Source: Halieaceae bacterium (GTDB taxonomy: Bacteria > Pseudomonadota > Gammaproteobacteria > Pseudomonadales > Halieaceae). Taken from it: a DNA stretch of 64,000 nucleotides. Numbering within the stretch: the stretch's first letter is position 1; the number at the start of each line of letters is the position of its first letter. The translations under genes and the position numbers were made by a program. The notes under the pieces were generated by a model that saw nothing but the letters and a program-made list of their open reading frames with translations, was not told the DNA's origin and did no database searches. The stretch spans positions 1 through 64,000 of the forward strand of contig JANQLM010000045.1 of NCBI GenBank assembly GCA_028280635.1, in the 5' to 3' direction. Below, one piece after another: positions 44,087 to 52,871 of this stretch.

Positions 44087-44116
44087 AAAAACGTAACGTT
44101 ATAACATTACGTTTTT
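44087..44116. promoter_or_regulatory. Zur-box-like 30-nt palindrome, site 1
   Basis: Outer arms AAAAACGTAA and TTACGTTTTT pair perfectly, around a central CGTTATAACA with a single mismatched pair, so GTTATAAC sits at the axis. This matches the general RTGTTATAAYAC-like form of proteobacterial Zur sites. It lies between hisI (minus) and the Smr-like/cysS genes (plus), where it could control both. Base pairs seen directly; Zur binding inferred. Confidence 0.65.
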
Positions 44117-44329
44117 GAGTCGCAAGAAAAATCATCCGCCCAACGCTCCCGTGGTTGCGGCCCCTGCCACGCACCTCTCCACGCCGTCGCAGGCAGCATG
44201 CGCCAACTGGACCGGCGCCTACGGGCTGGATCAGCCTAAACGCGCGGACGCGACATCACTGGTTTTGAGGTGCACCCATGATCGACCTGCCGGCCCAACT
44301 GCGCCGCCCCAGTTCAGAAGAGGCCCGAC

Positions 44330-44671
44330 ATGCCCCTGTATGACCCGGACAGCATTCGCGCGCTCGTTGGGGAACGTGCAGACGGTGACCACACGATCGA
44401 TTTACGAGGAGCCGCCTTAAGCGACGCCCAGTCGACGATCTCCCAATTGCTGGAACGGGGGCGCTGGGGTGATGCGACTAGCGTCGTAATCCGCATCGAC
44501 CCGGCCACCGCCACCAGTGGAGAGACTCTCTTCCTGCCACTCGGCCGTCAGCTTCTAGAGGCGCGCAAGCGCGGTCTCCTCACTCGCTGCCACCCCCTGC
44601 CCGAAGCGGACGGTGGCGGATTCTACGTCGAGCTGCCGGGCCACCCCAGTAGCAGGGAGACGCCGCGATGA
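44330..44671 (+). CDS. Small Smr-like protein
   Basis: A 113-residue protein with [35 protein letters not shown] and the ending [10 protein letters not shown], which together resemble an Smr-type nucleic-acid-binding/endonuclease fold (LDLHG...GxG). The family call is weak, as the usual GxG core is altered. AGAGG lies seven nt before the ATG. It overlaps the cysS start by 4 nt (ATGA), so the two are translationally coupled. Functional link to cysteinyl-tRNA synthesis unknown. A gap of 213 nt upstream (44117-44329) holds no convincing gene. Confidence 0.6.
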   Translation: MPLYDPDSIRALVGERADGDHTIDLRGAALSDAQSTISQLLERGRWGDATSVVIRIDPATATSGETLFLPLGRQLLEARKRGLLTRCHPLPEADGGGFYVELPGHPSSRETPR

Positions 44672-46050
44672 CGCTGTGCCTGACCAACACCCTGACGCGA
44701 AAAAAGGAGCCGTTTACACCGGCCAACCCCGATCACGTGACGATGTATGTCTGCGGGCCGACGGTGTACAACTTTGCCCATATCGGCAACGCCAGACCCG
44801 CCGTGGTCTTCGACGTTCTATATCGTCTCCTGAAGCGACGCTTCGACCGCGTCATCTACGCCCGCAATTTCACGGACGTGGATGACAAGATCAATGCCGC
44901 CGCGAAAGACGCGGGCCAGCCGATTTCGGTGGTGACTGAACGCTACATAGAGGCCTACCATGCCGACATGGCCGCGCTCGGCGTTCTGGCGCCGGACCTG
45001 GAGCCGCGGGTAACAGAACATATTGCCGAAATCATCGGCATGATTGAGGAACTGATCACACGGCGCCATGCCTATGCAGCCGAGGGCCATGTCTTGTTTC
45101 ACGTTCCTTCCTTCTCAGCGTATGGCGCTTTATCTGGCCGCAACCGTGACGAGATGATCGCTGGAGCCCGGGTAGAGGTGGCCCCATTCAAGCGGGACCC
45201 GGCGGACTTTGTGCTCTGGAAGCCTTCAACGCCGGACTTACCTGGCTGGGAGAGCCCCTGGGGCCGTGGTCGGCCGGGATGGCATATCGAATGTTCGGCC
45301 ATGATCGAGCGGCATCTGGGGACGTCCATCGACATCCACGGCGGTGGCCAGGATTTGGTGTTTCCGCATCACGAAAACGAGATCGCCCAGGGCACCTGTG
45401 CTCATGACGGCGAGCTGTATTGCCAACATTGGGTGCATAACGGCTTCGTCACGGTCGAGGGGAAAAAAATGTCGAAGTCCCTCGGCAACGTGCTGCTGGT
45501 TCGCGACCTGCTCAACGAGGCGCCGGGCGAGGCCATTCGCTTCGCGCTACTGGGCGCGCATTATCGCCAGCCCCTGGACTGGAGCACGGAGACGCTTGCT
45601 CAGACGAAACGCGGCCTCGATCGCCTCTACGGCGTGCTCCGCGATCTCGGTGATGTTCCTGACACCACTTACCCCGCCGCTCTGCTCGCTGAGTTTGAGG
45701 GGGCCCTTGAGGACGACCTAAATCTCCCACGCGCTATCGCTGAGCTGTTTCAGCTGGCGAAGGCTGCCCGTCGTGCAACAAGCGTTGCGGATCGCTCCGC
45801 TCACAAGGCAGCCTTGCTAGATGCGGGCGGTTTGCTGGGCCTGCTGCAACAGGACCCGACAGCCTGGTTCGGACAATCCGCAGTAGACGACGGCGACACG
45901 GCGGAGATTCAGTGCCTAGTTGAGGCGCGGCTGGCCGCTCGAGCAGCAGGAGACTATGCCACCGCCGACCGGATTCGCGACGAACTGGCCACCCTCGGTG
46001 TCGCAGTTCAGGATCGAACCGACGGCCCGGCTTGGCAGAAAATCGGCTAG
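44668..46050 (+). CDS. cysS: Cysteinyl-tRNA synthetase (paralog)
   Basis: A 460-residue class I aminoacyl-tRNA synthetase that charges tRNA-Cys. [19 protein letters not shown] holds the HIGH-like motif, GWHIECSAM and [10 protein letters not shown] the remaining metal-region residues, and KKMSKSLGN the KMSKS loop. The Cys and His residues that bind zinc in E. coli CysRS (C28, C209, H234) are all present, unlike in the altered HisI and PyrC paralogs nearby. It ends overlapping the convergent hupE-like gene by 4 nt. A Zur-like palindrome lies upstream. A second, housekeeping cysS is expected elsewhere in the genome. Confidence 0.95.
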   Translation: MTLCLTNTLTRKKEPFTPANPDHVTMYVCGPTVYNFAHIGNARPAVVFDVLYRLLKRRFDRVIYARNFTDVDDKINAAAKDAGQPISVVTERYIEAYHADMAALGVLAPDLEPRVTEHIAEIIGMIEELITRRHAYAAEGHVLFHVPSFSAYGALSGRNRDEMIAGARVEVAPFKRDPADFVLWKPSTPDLPGWESPWGRGRPGWHIECSAMIERHLGTSIDIHGGGQDLVFPHHENEIAQGTCAHDGELYCQHWVHNGFVTVEGKKMSKSLGNVLLVRDLLNEAPGEAIRFALLGAHYRQPLDWSTETLAQTKRGLDRLYGVLRDLGDVPDTTYPAALLAEFEGALEDDLNLPRAIAELFQLAKAARRATSVADRSAHKAALLDAGGLLGLLQQDPTAWFGQSAVDDGDTAEIQCLVEARLAARAAGDYATADRIRDELATLGVAVQDRTDGPAWQKIG

Positions 46051-46637
46051 GCCTGCCAGGGCCTGGTCTCATACATCAGGATCATGGATATCCCGGCGGC
46101 AGCGCCGGAGACAAAGACATTCCAGTCCCGGTGGCTGACCCTGATCAGATTCAGGAATACGAAGGCGACAGCCACGACGACGGATACCACCAGCAACTGA
46201 CCAAGCTCAATACCCAAGTTGAAGCCCAGTAGCGGTATCAGGATAGAGGACTCGTCCATCAGCAACGCTCTGAAGTAGTTCGAGAAGCCCATTCCATGAA
46301 TGAAACCGAAGATCAACGCCATCAGATAGTTCCAACCCGGCTTTAACGACCTTCCGGCGCGCCCATCCCCAAACAAGTTGTGTATGGCCGTAAACAGAAT
46401 CGTAGTTGGAATTAGGAATTCGATGTAGCTTGAAGGGATCGTCAGCGTGCCGACCGAGGTCAAGGCCAGAGTAACGCTGTGACCGATCGTAAATGCCGTC
46501 ACCAAAATGACAATGCTTCGCCATTGTTCGATCCTGTAAACCGCGCAAAGTGCGATCAGAAACAGGATGTGATCGAACCCCGCCAGATTAGAGATATGCT
46601 CAAAGCCCAGCTGCAAATAGAGGGGGAACGAGTGCAT
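46047..46637 (-). CDS. HupE/UreJ-like membrane protein
   Basis: A 196-residue membrane protein with about six helices. The repeated polar motifs [40 protein letters not shown] and [11 protein letters not shown] are those of the HupE/UreJ family, members of which move nickel or other metal ions. It is one nt from the DUF6702-type gene and 532 nt from the dipeptidase start on the same strand. No hydrogenase or urease gene is near, so a zinc, cobalt or other metal uptake job fits better; that is inference. The region looks less GC-rich than its surroundings. Confidence 0.85.
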   Translation of the reverse strand: MHSFPLYLQLGFEHISNLAGFDHILFLIALCAVYRIEQWRSIVILVTAFTIGHSVTLALTSVGTLTIPSSYIEFLIPTTILFTAIHNLFGDGRAGRSLKPGWNYLMALIFGFIHGMGFSNYFRALLMDESSILIPLLGFNLGIELGQLLVVSVVVAVAFVFLNLIRVSHRDWNVFVSGAAAGISMILMYETRPWQA

Positions 46638-46638
46638 A

Positions 46639-47166
46639 TCAAAACCTTAAGCGGTGTGTGGAAGTGTTTTTGTTCAGCATCAGGCTCTTTGAACTGTCGT
46701 TGACGTGGACGTAAACAATATTGCTCTGGTCAAAGAAAAGATCAGTGAATACCGCGTTCATTATTTCCAGTGATTTCAATGGTGCCGGGTGCTGATACTC
46801 AAACAGCACGCCGAGAGTTGTATCATCCCCCTCACCTTTCAGTTGCTTGCTTTTGATCTGCAGGGCCAGCTGCGCACCATTGGCCTTAACGTAAAAATAC
46901 TGATTCAGGTATTCCAGCAGAAGCCGCTCGGCGTGCGGTGATTCATTCGATTGACAGAATGCCAGCTCAGTACTGTACGGATCGAAGACCAGGGCTTCGT
47001 TCACATCCGTCAGGAATAATCTGAGATTGATTGTCAAAACCTGCTGATCATCTGAGTACTCTATCTCGCTCAATGACAGCCGCAATGGATGAGCTGGTGC
47101 ACTATACGATTGCACCAGAAACACAAGACTGAGCAACGAACCTGTGCAGACGCACCTCAGGGTCAT
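46639..47166 (-). CDS. Secreted DUF6702-type protein
   Basis: A 175-residue exported protein with signal peptide (TGSLLSLVFLVQSYSAPAHP) and a body of the DUF6702 type: HPLRLSLSEIEYSDDQQVLTINL, YFYVKANGAQLALQI, LEIMNAVFTDLFFDQSNIVYVHVN. DUF6702 genes are often paired with HupE-like genes, as here, one nt upstream of it. It may be the periplasmic partner of the metal transporter. It lies three nt from the dipeptidase gene. Confidence 0.75.
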   Translation of the reverse strand: MTLRCVCTGSLLSLVFLVQSYSAPAHPLRLSLSEIEYSDDQQVLTINLRLFLTDVNEALVFDPYSTELAFCQSNESPHAERLLLEYLNQYFYVKANGAQLALQIKSKQLKGEGDDTTLGVLFEYQHPAPLKSLEIMNAVFTDLFFDQSNIVYVHVNDSSKSLMLNKNTSTHRLRF

Positions 47167-47169
47167 CGC

Positions 47170-48450
47170 TCAGGACACATCCTGTGACTGCATCTCTTCG
47201 GCGACCGCCTGGACTTCGGTGAATACGCGCATCAGGTTGCCGCCCCAGATTTTTTCAATCTCTTCTTCGGTATAGCCCCGTCTGACTAGTTCAATCGTGA
47301 TGTTCATGACTTCACTGGCGTCGAACACGCCTTCGATGCCGCCACCGCCATCAAAATCACAACCGATTCCTACGTGATCAATACCGGCTATCGCTACCAT
47401 GTGATCGATATGGTCGACGGCGTGTTGGACTGTAGCTGGTGGAGTCGGAAACCTCTCATTAATTTCACTCATCGCCTGCCGCATCACCTTGCGGTCCTCC
47501 CGGGTCATTTCATCCGCCGGCTTCCTTTTTGCTCGAAGTTCGGCAATCGCTGCATCTCGTTCGGGATTTTCCGGCATGTCACGCAGGTAGCTAGCAAGCA
47601 TCGTCAATTGCACAACGCCACCGTTTTTAGCCATGGCTTTCAGCATTTCATCAGACATGTTGCGATTGTGGTCGGTGACGGCACGCGCATTCGAATGGCT
47701 GGCTATGATCGGCGCCTTTGATTCGGTGATGGCATCGAAAAAGACGTCATCGCTACCGTGAGAAACATCGACGATCATGCCCAGGCGGTTCATTTCCCTG
47801 ATGACCTCTTTACCAAATGCACTGATACCGCCATGCTCCGGGCCCTCCGGATCTGTCGCGGAATCCGCCAGGTCATTGTTGCTGGAATGCACCAGAGTGA
47901 TGTAGCGCACACCCCTGTCAAAGTACAGCTCGACATTGGCGATGTCTGCGCCAATCGGATACCCATTCTCAATACCGATGTAAATGGCACGCTTGCCGGC
48001 CTTCTCCAGTTCGTAGGCGTCCTCCGGGTTGAGCGCCAGGCCCACAATGTCGGCGTTCTGCTGCGTAGAAGCCACGACCGTATCTATCATCTGTAGGCCC
48101 AGTGCTTTCGCGCGGGTGTTCCCATCATCATCTCGAATGTCCTGGGCAACGAACGCGGCAAAAAAGATGGCATCCAAGCCCCCTTCCTTCATTCTCGGGT
48201 AATCCACCTTCGAGCCGGTCTCGTTGGGGTCATGTCTTTCGGACATATCAAATCCCGGCTCGATCATGCGCAGCGGCGTATCTGCGTGGGAATCGAAGGT
48301 AAGCACGCGATCATGAATTTCCAGAGCCCGCGCAATGAGTTCCTCCTCTGCTTCAGGTGTAGCGGCATTGGTATCAGGATCTCTCACGCAGCCGCCCGTC
48401 AAGAGCAACAGAGCAAAGATAACGAGGTAGTTTTTCCGGGTATAAAACAT
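47170..48450 (-). CDS. Lipoprotein membrane dipeptidase (M19 type)
   Basis: A 426-residue M19 (renal-dipeptidase-like) metallopeptidase with a lipoprotein signal (LLLLTGGC). Metal ligands appear in DSHADTP (His, Asp), IGIENGYPIG (Glu), VDVSHGSD (His) and ASHSNARAV (His), followed by GIGCDFDGG for the catalytic Asp. It would hydrolyse dipeptides, including D-amino-acid or Cys-containing ones, at the periplasmic face. It is the first gene of the minus run dipeptidase-DUF6702-HupE and is divergent from pyrC across the 48691 palindrome, 240 nt away. A role in recovering metal-binding amino acids is a guess. Confidence 0.9.
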   Translation of the reverse strand: MFYTRKNYLVIFALLLLTGGCVRDPDTNAATPEAEEELIARALEIHDRVLTFDSHADTPLRMIEPGFDMSERHDPNETGSKVDYPRMKEGGLDAIFFAAFVAQDIRDDDGNTRAKALGLQMIDTVVASTQQNADIVGLALNPEDAYELEKAGKRAIYIGIENGYPIGADIANVELYFDRGVRYITLVHSSNNDLADSATDPEGPEHGGISAFGKEVIREMNRLGMIVDVSHGSDDVFFDAITESKAPIIASHSNARAVTDHNRNMSDEMLKAMAKNGGVVQLTMLASYLRDMPENPERDAAIAELRAKRKPADEMTREDRKVMRQAMSEINERFPTPPATVQHAVDHIDHMVAIAGIDHVGIGCDFDGGGGIEGVFDASEVMNITIELVRRGYTEEEIEKIWGGNLMRVFTEVQAVAEEMQSQDVS

Positions 48451-48690
48451 GATGAATGTCCGTAACTAGGTTTCTCGCATGGCACCCCTGTATACCGGGG
48501 TGACGGCACGACCTCAGAGGCGCGTGAACCGGGCCTCACATTTATTGTCGGCCTCGCTCATATGCCACCGGAATGGATGTAGCGCTGATCGTGTCGCAGC
48601 ATTCTCACGCGTTCGACCCCTTGTTCTCAAGTGCCTGGCGGGTGCTCCAGGATTTATTCACCCCTGAGATGATGTCGGGTACTTTATGTC

Positions 48691-48715
48691 CAAAATGATA
48701 TATTGTATCATTTTG
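48691..48715. promoter_or_regulatory. Zur-box-like 25-nt palindrome, site 2
   Basis: Arms CAAAATGATA and TATCATTTTG are perfect inverted repeats over ten bases with a TATTG centre. Aligned with the classical AATGTTATANTATAACATT Zur consensus, 15 of 18 positions agree. It lies in the 408-nt gap between the dipeptidase and pyrC starts (48451-48858). Nothing else in that gap is supported as a gene. Confidence 0.7.
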
Positions 48716-48858
48716 CCTTATACACCCCGCACTACTCCTGCCCAATACCGTGGTACCAGGCGCCCCTTACCTTCACATGCAAGCCAGCAGGGCCCAGGCC
48801 TCGTCTACTTGTTCAACGAGTGGAGCGCAGCCAGTGCAGCACACTAATGGAACGTAGA

Positions 48859-50193
48859 ATGCCCTCCACACTTATCAAGCATGCCCTGCTCGTCAACGAA
48901 AGCGAAGCCGTAGAAGCAGACCTGCGAATCGAAGATCAACGCATACAGGCGATTGCCCCGGAGCTCAGTGCCAGACCCGGCGACCAGGTACTAGAAGCCA
49001 ACGGCAGTTACCTGCTCCCTGGCATGATCGATGACCAAGTGCATTTCCGGGAACCTGGCCTGACACACAAGGGCAGCATCGCGAGTGAATCCCGCGCTGC
49101 GGTGGCGGGCGGCATTACCAGCTACATGGAAATGCCGAATGTGAACCCTGCCACCACCGATATCGCTGTACTGGAAAGCAAGTTTGAGTTGGCCGCGAAG
49201 AGCTCGATGGCAAACTACTCGTTTTACCTGGGAGCCACAGAACACAACCTTGAGCAGATCAAGACTCTCGACCCTGCCAGGCACTGCGGGGTCAAGGTAT
49301 TCATGGGGGCATCGACCGGCGACCTGCTGGTGGAAGACCCGGCAGCGCTGGAGGCGATCTTTCGCGATGCGCCTACGCTGATTACAACCCACTGCGAGAG
49401 CGGGCGCGTGATGGCATGGAACAAAGCCCAGATAGAGCGCTCGCAGGGCACCCTGTCCATAGAAGATCACCCGAGAATCCGTGATGTCGAGGCATGCTAT
49501 GCATCATCCGAGTACGCGGTCGGCCTCGCAAAGCGCCACGGCAGCCAGCTCCATGTTCTGCATATCACAACTGCCAAGGAACTGGAGCTCTTTGAAGCTG
49601 GGCCTGTCGAAGGCAAATCCATCACGGCTGAGGCCTGCGTACACCATTTGTGGTTTACCCAGGATGACTATCCTCGCCTTGGTAACTTCATCAAATGCAA
49701 CCCCGCGATCAAGCACCAGAGTGACCGGGACGCGCTGATCCAGGCGCTGGGTACCGGCCAGATCGATATCATCGCCACCGACCACGCACCCCACACCCTC
49801 GAAGAAAAGCAGGAAACCTATGAAAACGCGCCGGCCGGCCTACCCCTTGTGCAGCACGCTCTCCCAAGCCTGCTGGACCACGTCCACCACGGCCGCATCA
49901 GCCTGACGCAAGTGGTCGAGAAGACGGCCCACAATCCGGCCAGGCGCTACAGCATTGCCGAACGAGGCTTCCTGAGAGAGGGCTACTATGCCGACCTGGT
50001 CATGATTGCACCCGATTCTCCTTCAACCGTGGCCGAAGACAGTATTCTCTACAAGTGCGGCTGGTCCCCGTTTACCGGGCACACCTTCCAGTCGTCAGTC
50101 AAGGGGACCTGGGTCAATGGCACCCGGGTGTTCGATGGCGAAACCGTTGCTGAGATTGACTCACCTGCCATGCGATTGTTTTTTAACCGATAA
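48859..50193 (+). CDS. pyrC: Dihydroorotase paralog (PyrC2-like)
   Basis: A 444-residue amidohydrolase from ATG 48859; ATG 48847 is an alternative. It resembles dihydroorotase, the third step of pyrimidine synthesis, with the carbamylated-Lys region VKVFMGASTG (Lys146), THCES, HVLHIT and ATDHAPH (Asp). The first metal motif, normally DxHVHxREPG, here reads DDQVHFREPG, so Gln60 takes the place of the first His. Such paralogs are known in Zur regulons and in some Bacteroidetes as the main enzyme. The Zur-like palindrome lies about 145 nt upstream, and folE2 follows after 12 nt. Confidence 0.92.
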   Translation: MPSTLIKHALLVNESEAVEADLRIEDQRIQAIAPELSARPGDQVLEANGSYLLPGMIDDQVHFREPGLTHKGSIASESRAAVAGGITSYMEMPNVNPATTDIAVLESKFELAAKSSMANYSFYLGATEHNLEQIKTLDPARHCGVKVFMGASTGDLLVEDPAALEAIFRDAPTLITTHCESGRVMAWNKAQIERSQGTLSIEDHPRIRDVEACYASSEYAVGLAKRHGSQLHVLHITTAKELELFEAGPVEGKSITAEACVHHLWFTQDDYPRLGNFIKCNPAIKHQSDRDALIQALGTGQIDIIATDHAPHTLEEKQETYENAPAGLPLVQHALPSLLDHVHHGRISLTQVVEKTAHNPARRYSIAERGFLREGYYADLVMIAPDSPSTVAEDSILYKCGWSPFTGHTFQSSVKGTWVNGTRVFDGETVAEIDSPAMRLFFNR

Positions 50194-50205
50194 GCCGATA
50201 CCGCT

Positions 50206-51108
50206 ATGTACCGATTCGATATGCTGCCCGACGTTGCCAGCGATACCCTCCAGGACCGTTCACTGCCACTGCAATGGGTGGGCATGGAAAAGATTGACGT
50301 GCCAGTCAACATCGCCCTGGCCGCAGGCAATGTCCCGCAGTTGGTGGCAAAAGCCAATATCTATGTCAGTCTTGATGATGCCTCTGCGAGAGGCATTCAC
50401 ATGTCGCGCTTGCACACCATCCTCAACCAACTGGGGGACGAGGTCTGCGAAAAATCGACGCTCGATCGCTTGTTAGGCGAGTGCGTCGACTCTCAGGCGG
50501 GCATTAGCGAAAGTGCAAAAATTGAGCTCGAGTTCGATCTTCTGCTTGAGAAGCCGGCGCTACTCAGCGATGAACGCGGCTACCAGGCCTATCCCATGGT
50601 CATCAGAGGCGAACTGACCGGGGATTTGCGTTGCTACGAGATTGAACTCACCATTCCTTACTCAAGTACCTGCCCCTGCTCTGCATCGCTGGCGAGGCAG
50701 TTGTACGCCAACGCCGTCAACGAGAGGTTTCCCTCCGACCAGATAGACAAGGCATCGCTACTGCAATGGATGCAATCCGAACAGGGCAGTGTTGCGACAC
50801 CGCACGCGCAAAGATCCTATGCCTACATCAGGCTTTGTATGACCGACAACCCGTGGACTGATTTCCCCGCCCTGATCCGCAAGCTCGAGGCGGTGATCGG
50901 CACACCGGTGCAGACAGCTGTCAAACGGATTGACGAGCAGGAATTTGCAAAGCTCAACGCAGAAAACCTGATGTTCTGCGAAGACGCTGCCAGGCGCATC
51001 AAGCTCCATCTGGATAACATGCCCTTCATCACCGACTATTGGCTGAAGGTTGAACACCAGGAGAGCCTGCACGCGCACAATGCCGTCGTCATCGACCGAA
51101 AAAGGTAG
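50206..51108 (+). CDS. folE2: GTP cyclohydrolase FolE2 (type IB)
   Basis: A 300-residue type IB GTP cyclohydrolase that makes the folate/queuosine precursor dihydroneopterin triphosphate and can use metals other than zinc. GIHMSRLH, the catalytic CysPro segment SSTCPCSASLAR and HAQRSYAYI are typical, and the end has ESLHAHNAVV. Known FolE2 genes are switched on by Zur when zinc is scarce. It follows pyrC by 12 nt and shares its presumed Zur-like promoter. No housekeeping folE is in the window. Confidence 0.95.
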   Translation: MYRFDMLPDVASDTLQDRSLPLQWVGMEKIDVPVNIALAAGNVPQLVAKANIYVSLDDASARGIHMSRLHTILNQLGDEVCEKSTLDRLLGECVDSQAGISESAKIELEFDLLLEKPALLSDERGYQAYPMVIRGELTGDLRCYEIELTIPYSSTCPCSASLARQLYANAVNERFPSDQIDKASLLQWMQSEQGSVATPHAQRSYAYIRLCMTDNPWTDFPALIRKLEAVIGTPVQTAVKRIDEQEFAKLNAENLMFCEDAARRIKLHLDNMPFITDYWLKVEHQESLHAHNAVVIDRKR

Positions 51109-51189
51109 CGCCAATCCTCTGAGGGCATGCGGTTTGTTCCCGGGCCCCAAGTCGCACATACTAGCCACCGCTTTCCAGAAGGCCGCCCC

Positions 51190-51402
51190 TTGAATCGTCT
51201 CTGGATGAGACGGCTTGCCGCCGGTGTATTTCTGCTCAATCTGCTTGCCGTGACCTGGCCAGTAGCCGACTGGTTCAGTGCCGCGGAGCCCCTGATCCTG
51301 GGCTTGCCGCCGTCTATGGTCTGGCCCATTGCCTGGATCCTGATCGGCTGGGTGACGCTGCTGCTCCTCGATCACTTTGAGAATCGAGGGAACGGGCAAT
51401 AA
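51190..51402 (+). CDS. Small DUF3311-like membrane protein
   Basis: About 70 residues from TTG 51190 or 65 from ATG 51205. Two helices (RRLAAGVFLLNLLAVTWPV and WPIAWILIGWVTLLLL) flank ADWFSAAEPLILGLPPSM, the usual pattern of DUF3311 proteins that accompany sodium/solute symporters. Its stop shares one base with the symporter ATG (TAATG). It probably is a subunit or helper of that transporter. Confidence 0.7.
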   Translation: MNRLWMRRLAAGVFLLNLLAVTWPVADWFSAAEPLILGLPPSMVWPIAWILIGWVTLLLLDHFENRGNGQ

Positions 51403-52871
51403 TGCCACAGTGGTTGCTGATCTCCTGCGTGATCGTCGCATACCTTGGGTTGACGCTGTGGGTGGGCCTGCGCGCCGGCCACCGGGCCTCCTCCACGGTC
51501 GAGGGATTCGTCGCGGGTGACCGCAATTTCGGCTTCCTGGTCATGTACTTTGTCACAGGCGCCACCGTCTTTTCTGCTTTTGCCTTTCTAGGCGGGCCAG
51601 GATGGGCCTACTCACGCGGTGCGGCCGCGTTTTACATCCTCTCCTATGGCGTACTGGGCATGATGCCCTGGTATGTGATTGGGCCAAAGGTGGCGCGCGT
51701 TGGTCGACAGCTGGGACAGGTCACTCAGGCCCAGTTTCTCACCGGCCGTTTCCCTTCGCGCGGGCTGTCGCTGCTAATTGCGGTGATCAGCGTGGCCGCG
51801 CTGATTCCCTACATCACCCTGCAAATTCGCGGCGCCGGCATCGTGATCGAGGCCGTTACCGAAGGTCACATACCGCTTTGGCTGGGGGCGGCGGCGGCCT
51901 ACGGTGTGGTGCTGTTCTACGTCCTGGTCAGCGGCGTTGCCGCAGTGGGATGGACCAACACGCTGCAGGGTGTCGTCATGCTTGTGATCGCGTGGACGCT
52001 GGGCTTGTACCTGCCCTTCAAACTCTATGGCGGTATCGAGCCAATGATCCAGGGTATTGTTCAACAGCGACCCGGGTTGCTGGATGCGCCGGGCCTAAGC
52101 GCCGTGGGACAAGCTTGGAACTGGGCAGCTTACAGCAGCGCGATCCTGGTCAGCGCCATCGGACTGCAGATGTGGCCACACCTGTTCATGAAGGCGTTCA
52201 CTGCCCGCGACGAGCGCACTATCCGGCGCACCGTGGTCTGGTTCCCCAGCTTTCAGCTGTTCCTGGTGCCAGTGTTCCTGATCGGCCTGGCCGGCGTGCT
52301 GTACGTGGATGAGCTGCCACGACCTGATTTCATCCTCCCCCACCTGATTCTGAACGTTGAGTTGCCGATGATCATGGTGGGCCTGTTCTGTGCCGGCGCC
52401 CTGTCTGCCTCGATGTCCACGGGCGACGCCCTGCTGCACGCAACGGCCTCGGTGGCGGTGGAAGACGGCGTGCGGCCGTTTGTGCCGCTGAGTGAAATCC
52501 AACAGCGCAGGCTGATCCGGTGGCTGATCCTGGTAGCGGGCACCGTGGCCTACGTGTTCGCCGTATCCGAGGGGCTGTCGCTAGTGCTACTGCTGCTGAC
52601 CTCTTACGGCATCATCGCCCAGTTGGCACCGCCGGTTGTCGCCGCCCTGTTCTGGCGACGGGCCACAACCCCGGGCGTCATCACGGGCCTGCTGGCGGGC
52701 ACGGCGACCACGCTGCTGTTCTTCTTTCAGCCCGAACTGCGGCCCATCCCATTACATGAAGGAATACTCGGGCTAAGTGTCCATGTTCCTGTATTATTAG
52801 CGGTATCGCTGCTAACGCCAGCTCAGGGTGATGCCCATGTCCAAGCCTATGTCAGCCCCTCAGCAGATTAG
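51402..52871 (+). CDS. Sodium/solute symporter family transporter
   Basis: A 489-residue integral membrane protein with about 13 helices of the SSS family: TVEGFVAGDRNFGFLVMYFVTGATVFSAFAFLG at the N-terminal gate, and FCAGALSASMSTGDALLH, typical of the sodium site. It would import an organic solute with sodium. The DUF3311-like gene is coupled upstream. The M20 deacetylase starts 35 nt before its stop, so the two are cotranscribed, and the substrate could be an N-acyl amino acid or related compound. Confidence 0.92.
   Translation: MPQWLLISCVIVAYLGLTLWVGLRAGHRASSTVEGFVAGDRNFGFLVMYFVTGATVFSAFAFLGGPGWAYSRGAAAFYILSYGVLGMMPWYVIGPKVARVGRQLGQVTQAQFLTGRFPSRGLSLLIAVISVAALIPYITLQIRGAGIVIEAVTEGHIPLWLGAAAAYGVVLFYVLVSGVAAVGWTNTLQGVVMLVIAWTLGLYLPFKLYGGIEPMIQGIVQQRPGLLDAPGLSAVGQAWNWAAYSSAILVSAIGLQMWPHLFMKAFTARDERTIRRTVVWFPSFQLFLVPVFLIGLAGVLYVDELPRPDFILPHLILNVELPMIMVGLFCAGALSASMSTGDALLHATASVAVEDGVRPFVPLSEIQQRRLIRWLILVAGTVAYVFAVSEGLSLVLLLLTSYGIIAQLAPPVVAALFWRRATTPGVITGLLAGTATTLLFFFQPELRPIPLHEGILGLSVHVPVLLAVSLLTPAQGDAHVQAYVSPSAD

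Noticed and set aside
44278-44343. 21-codon frame [21 protein letters not shown] with a GAGGTG site, overlapping the Smr-like start
   Set aside because: Could be a leader peptide, but nothing beyond a weak site supports it.
48573-48698. 41-codon frame ending inside the second Zur-like palindrome
   Set aside because: No ribosome-binding site, no family, and it would read into the operator.
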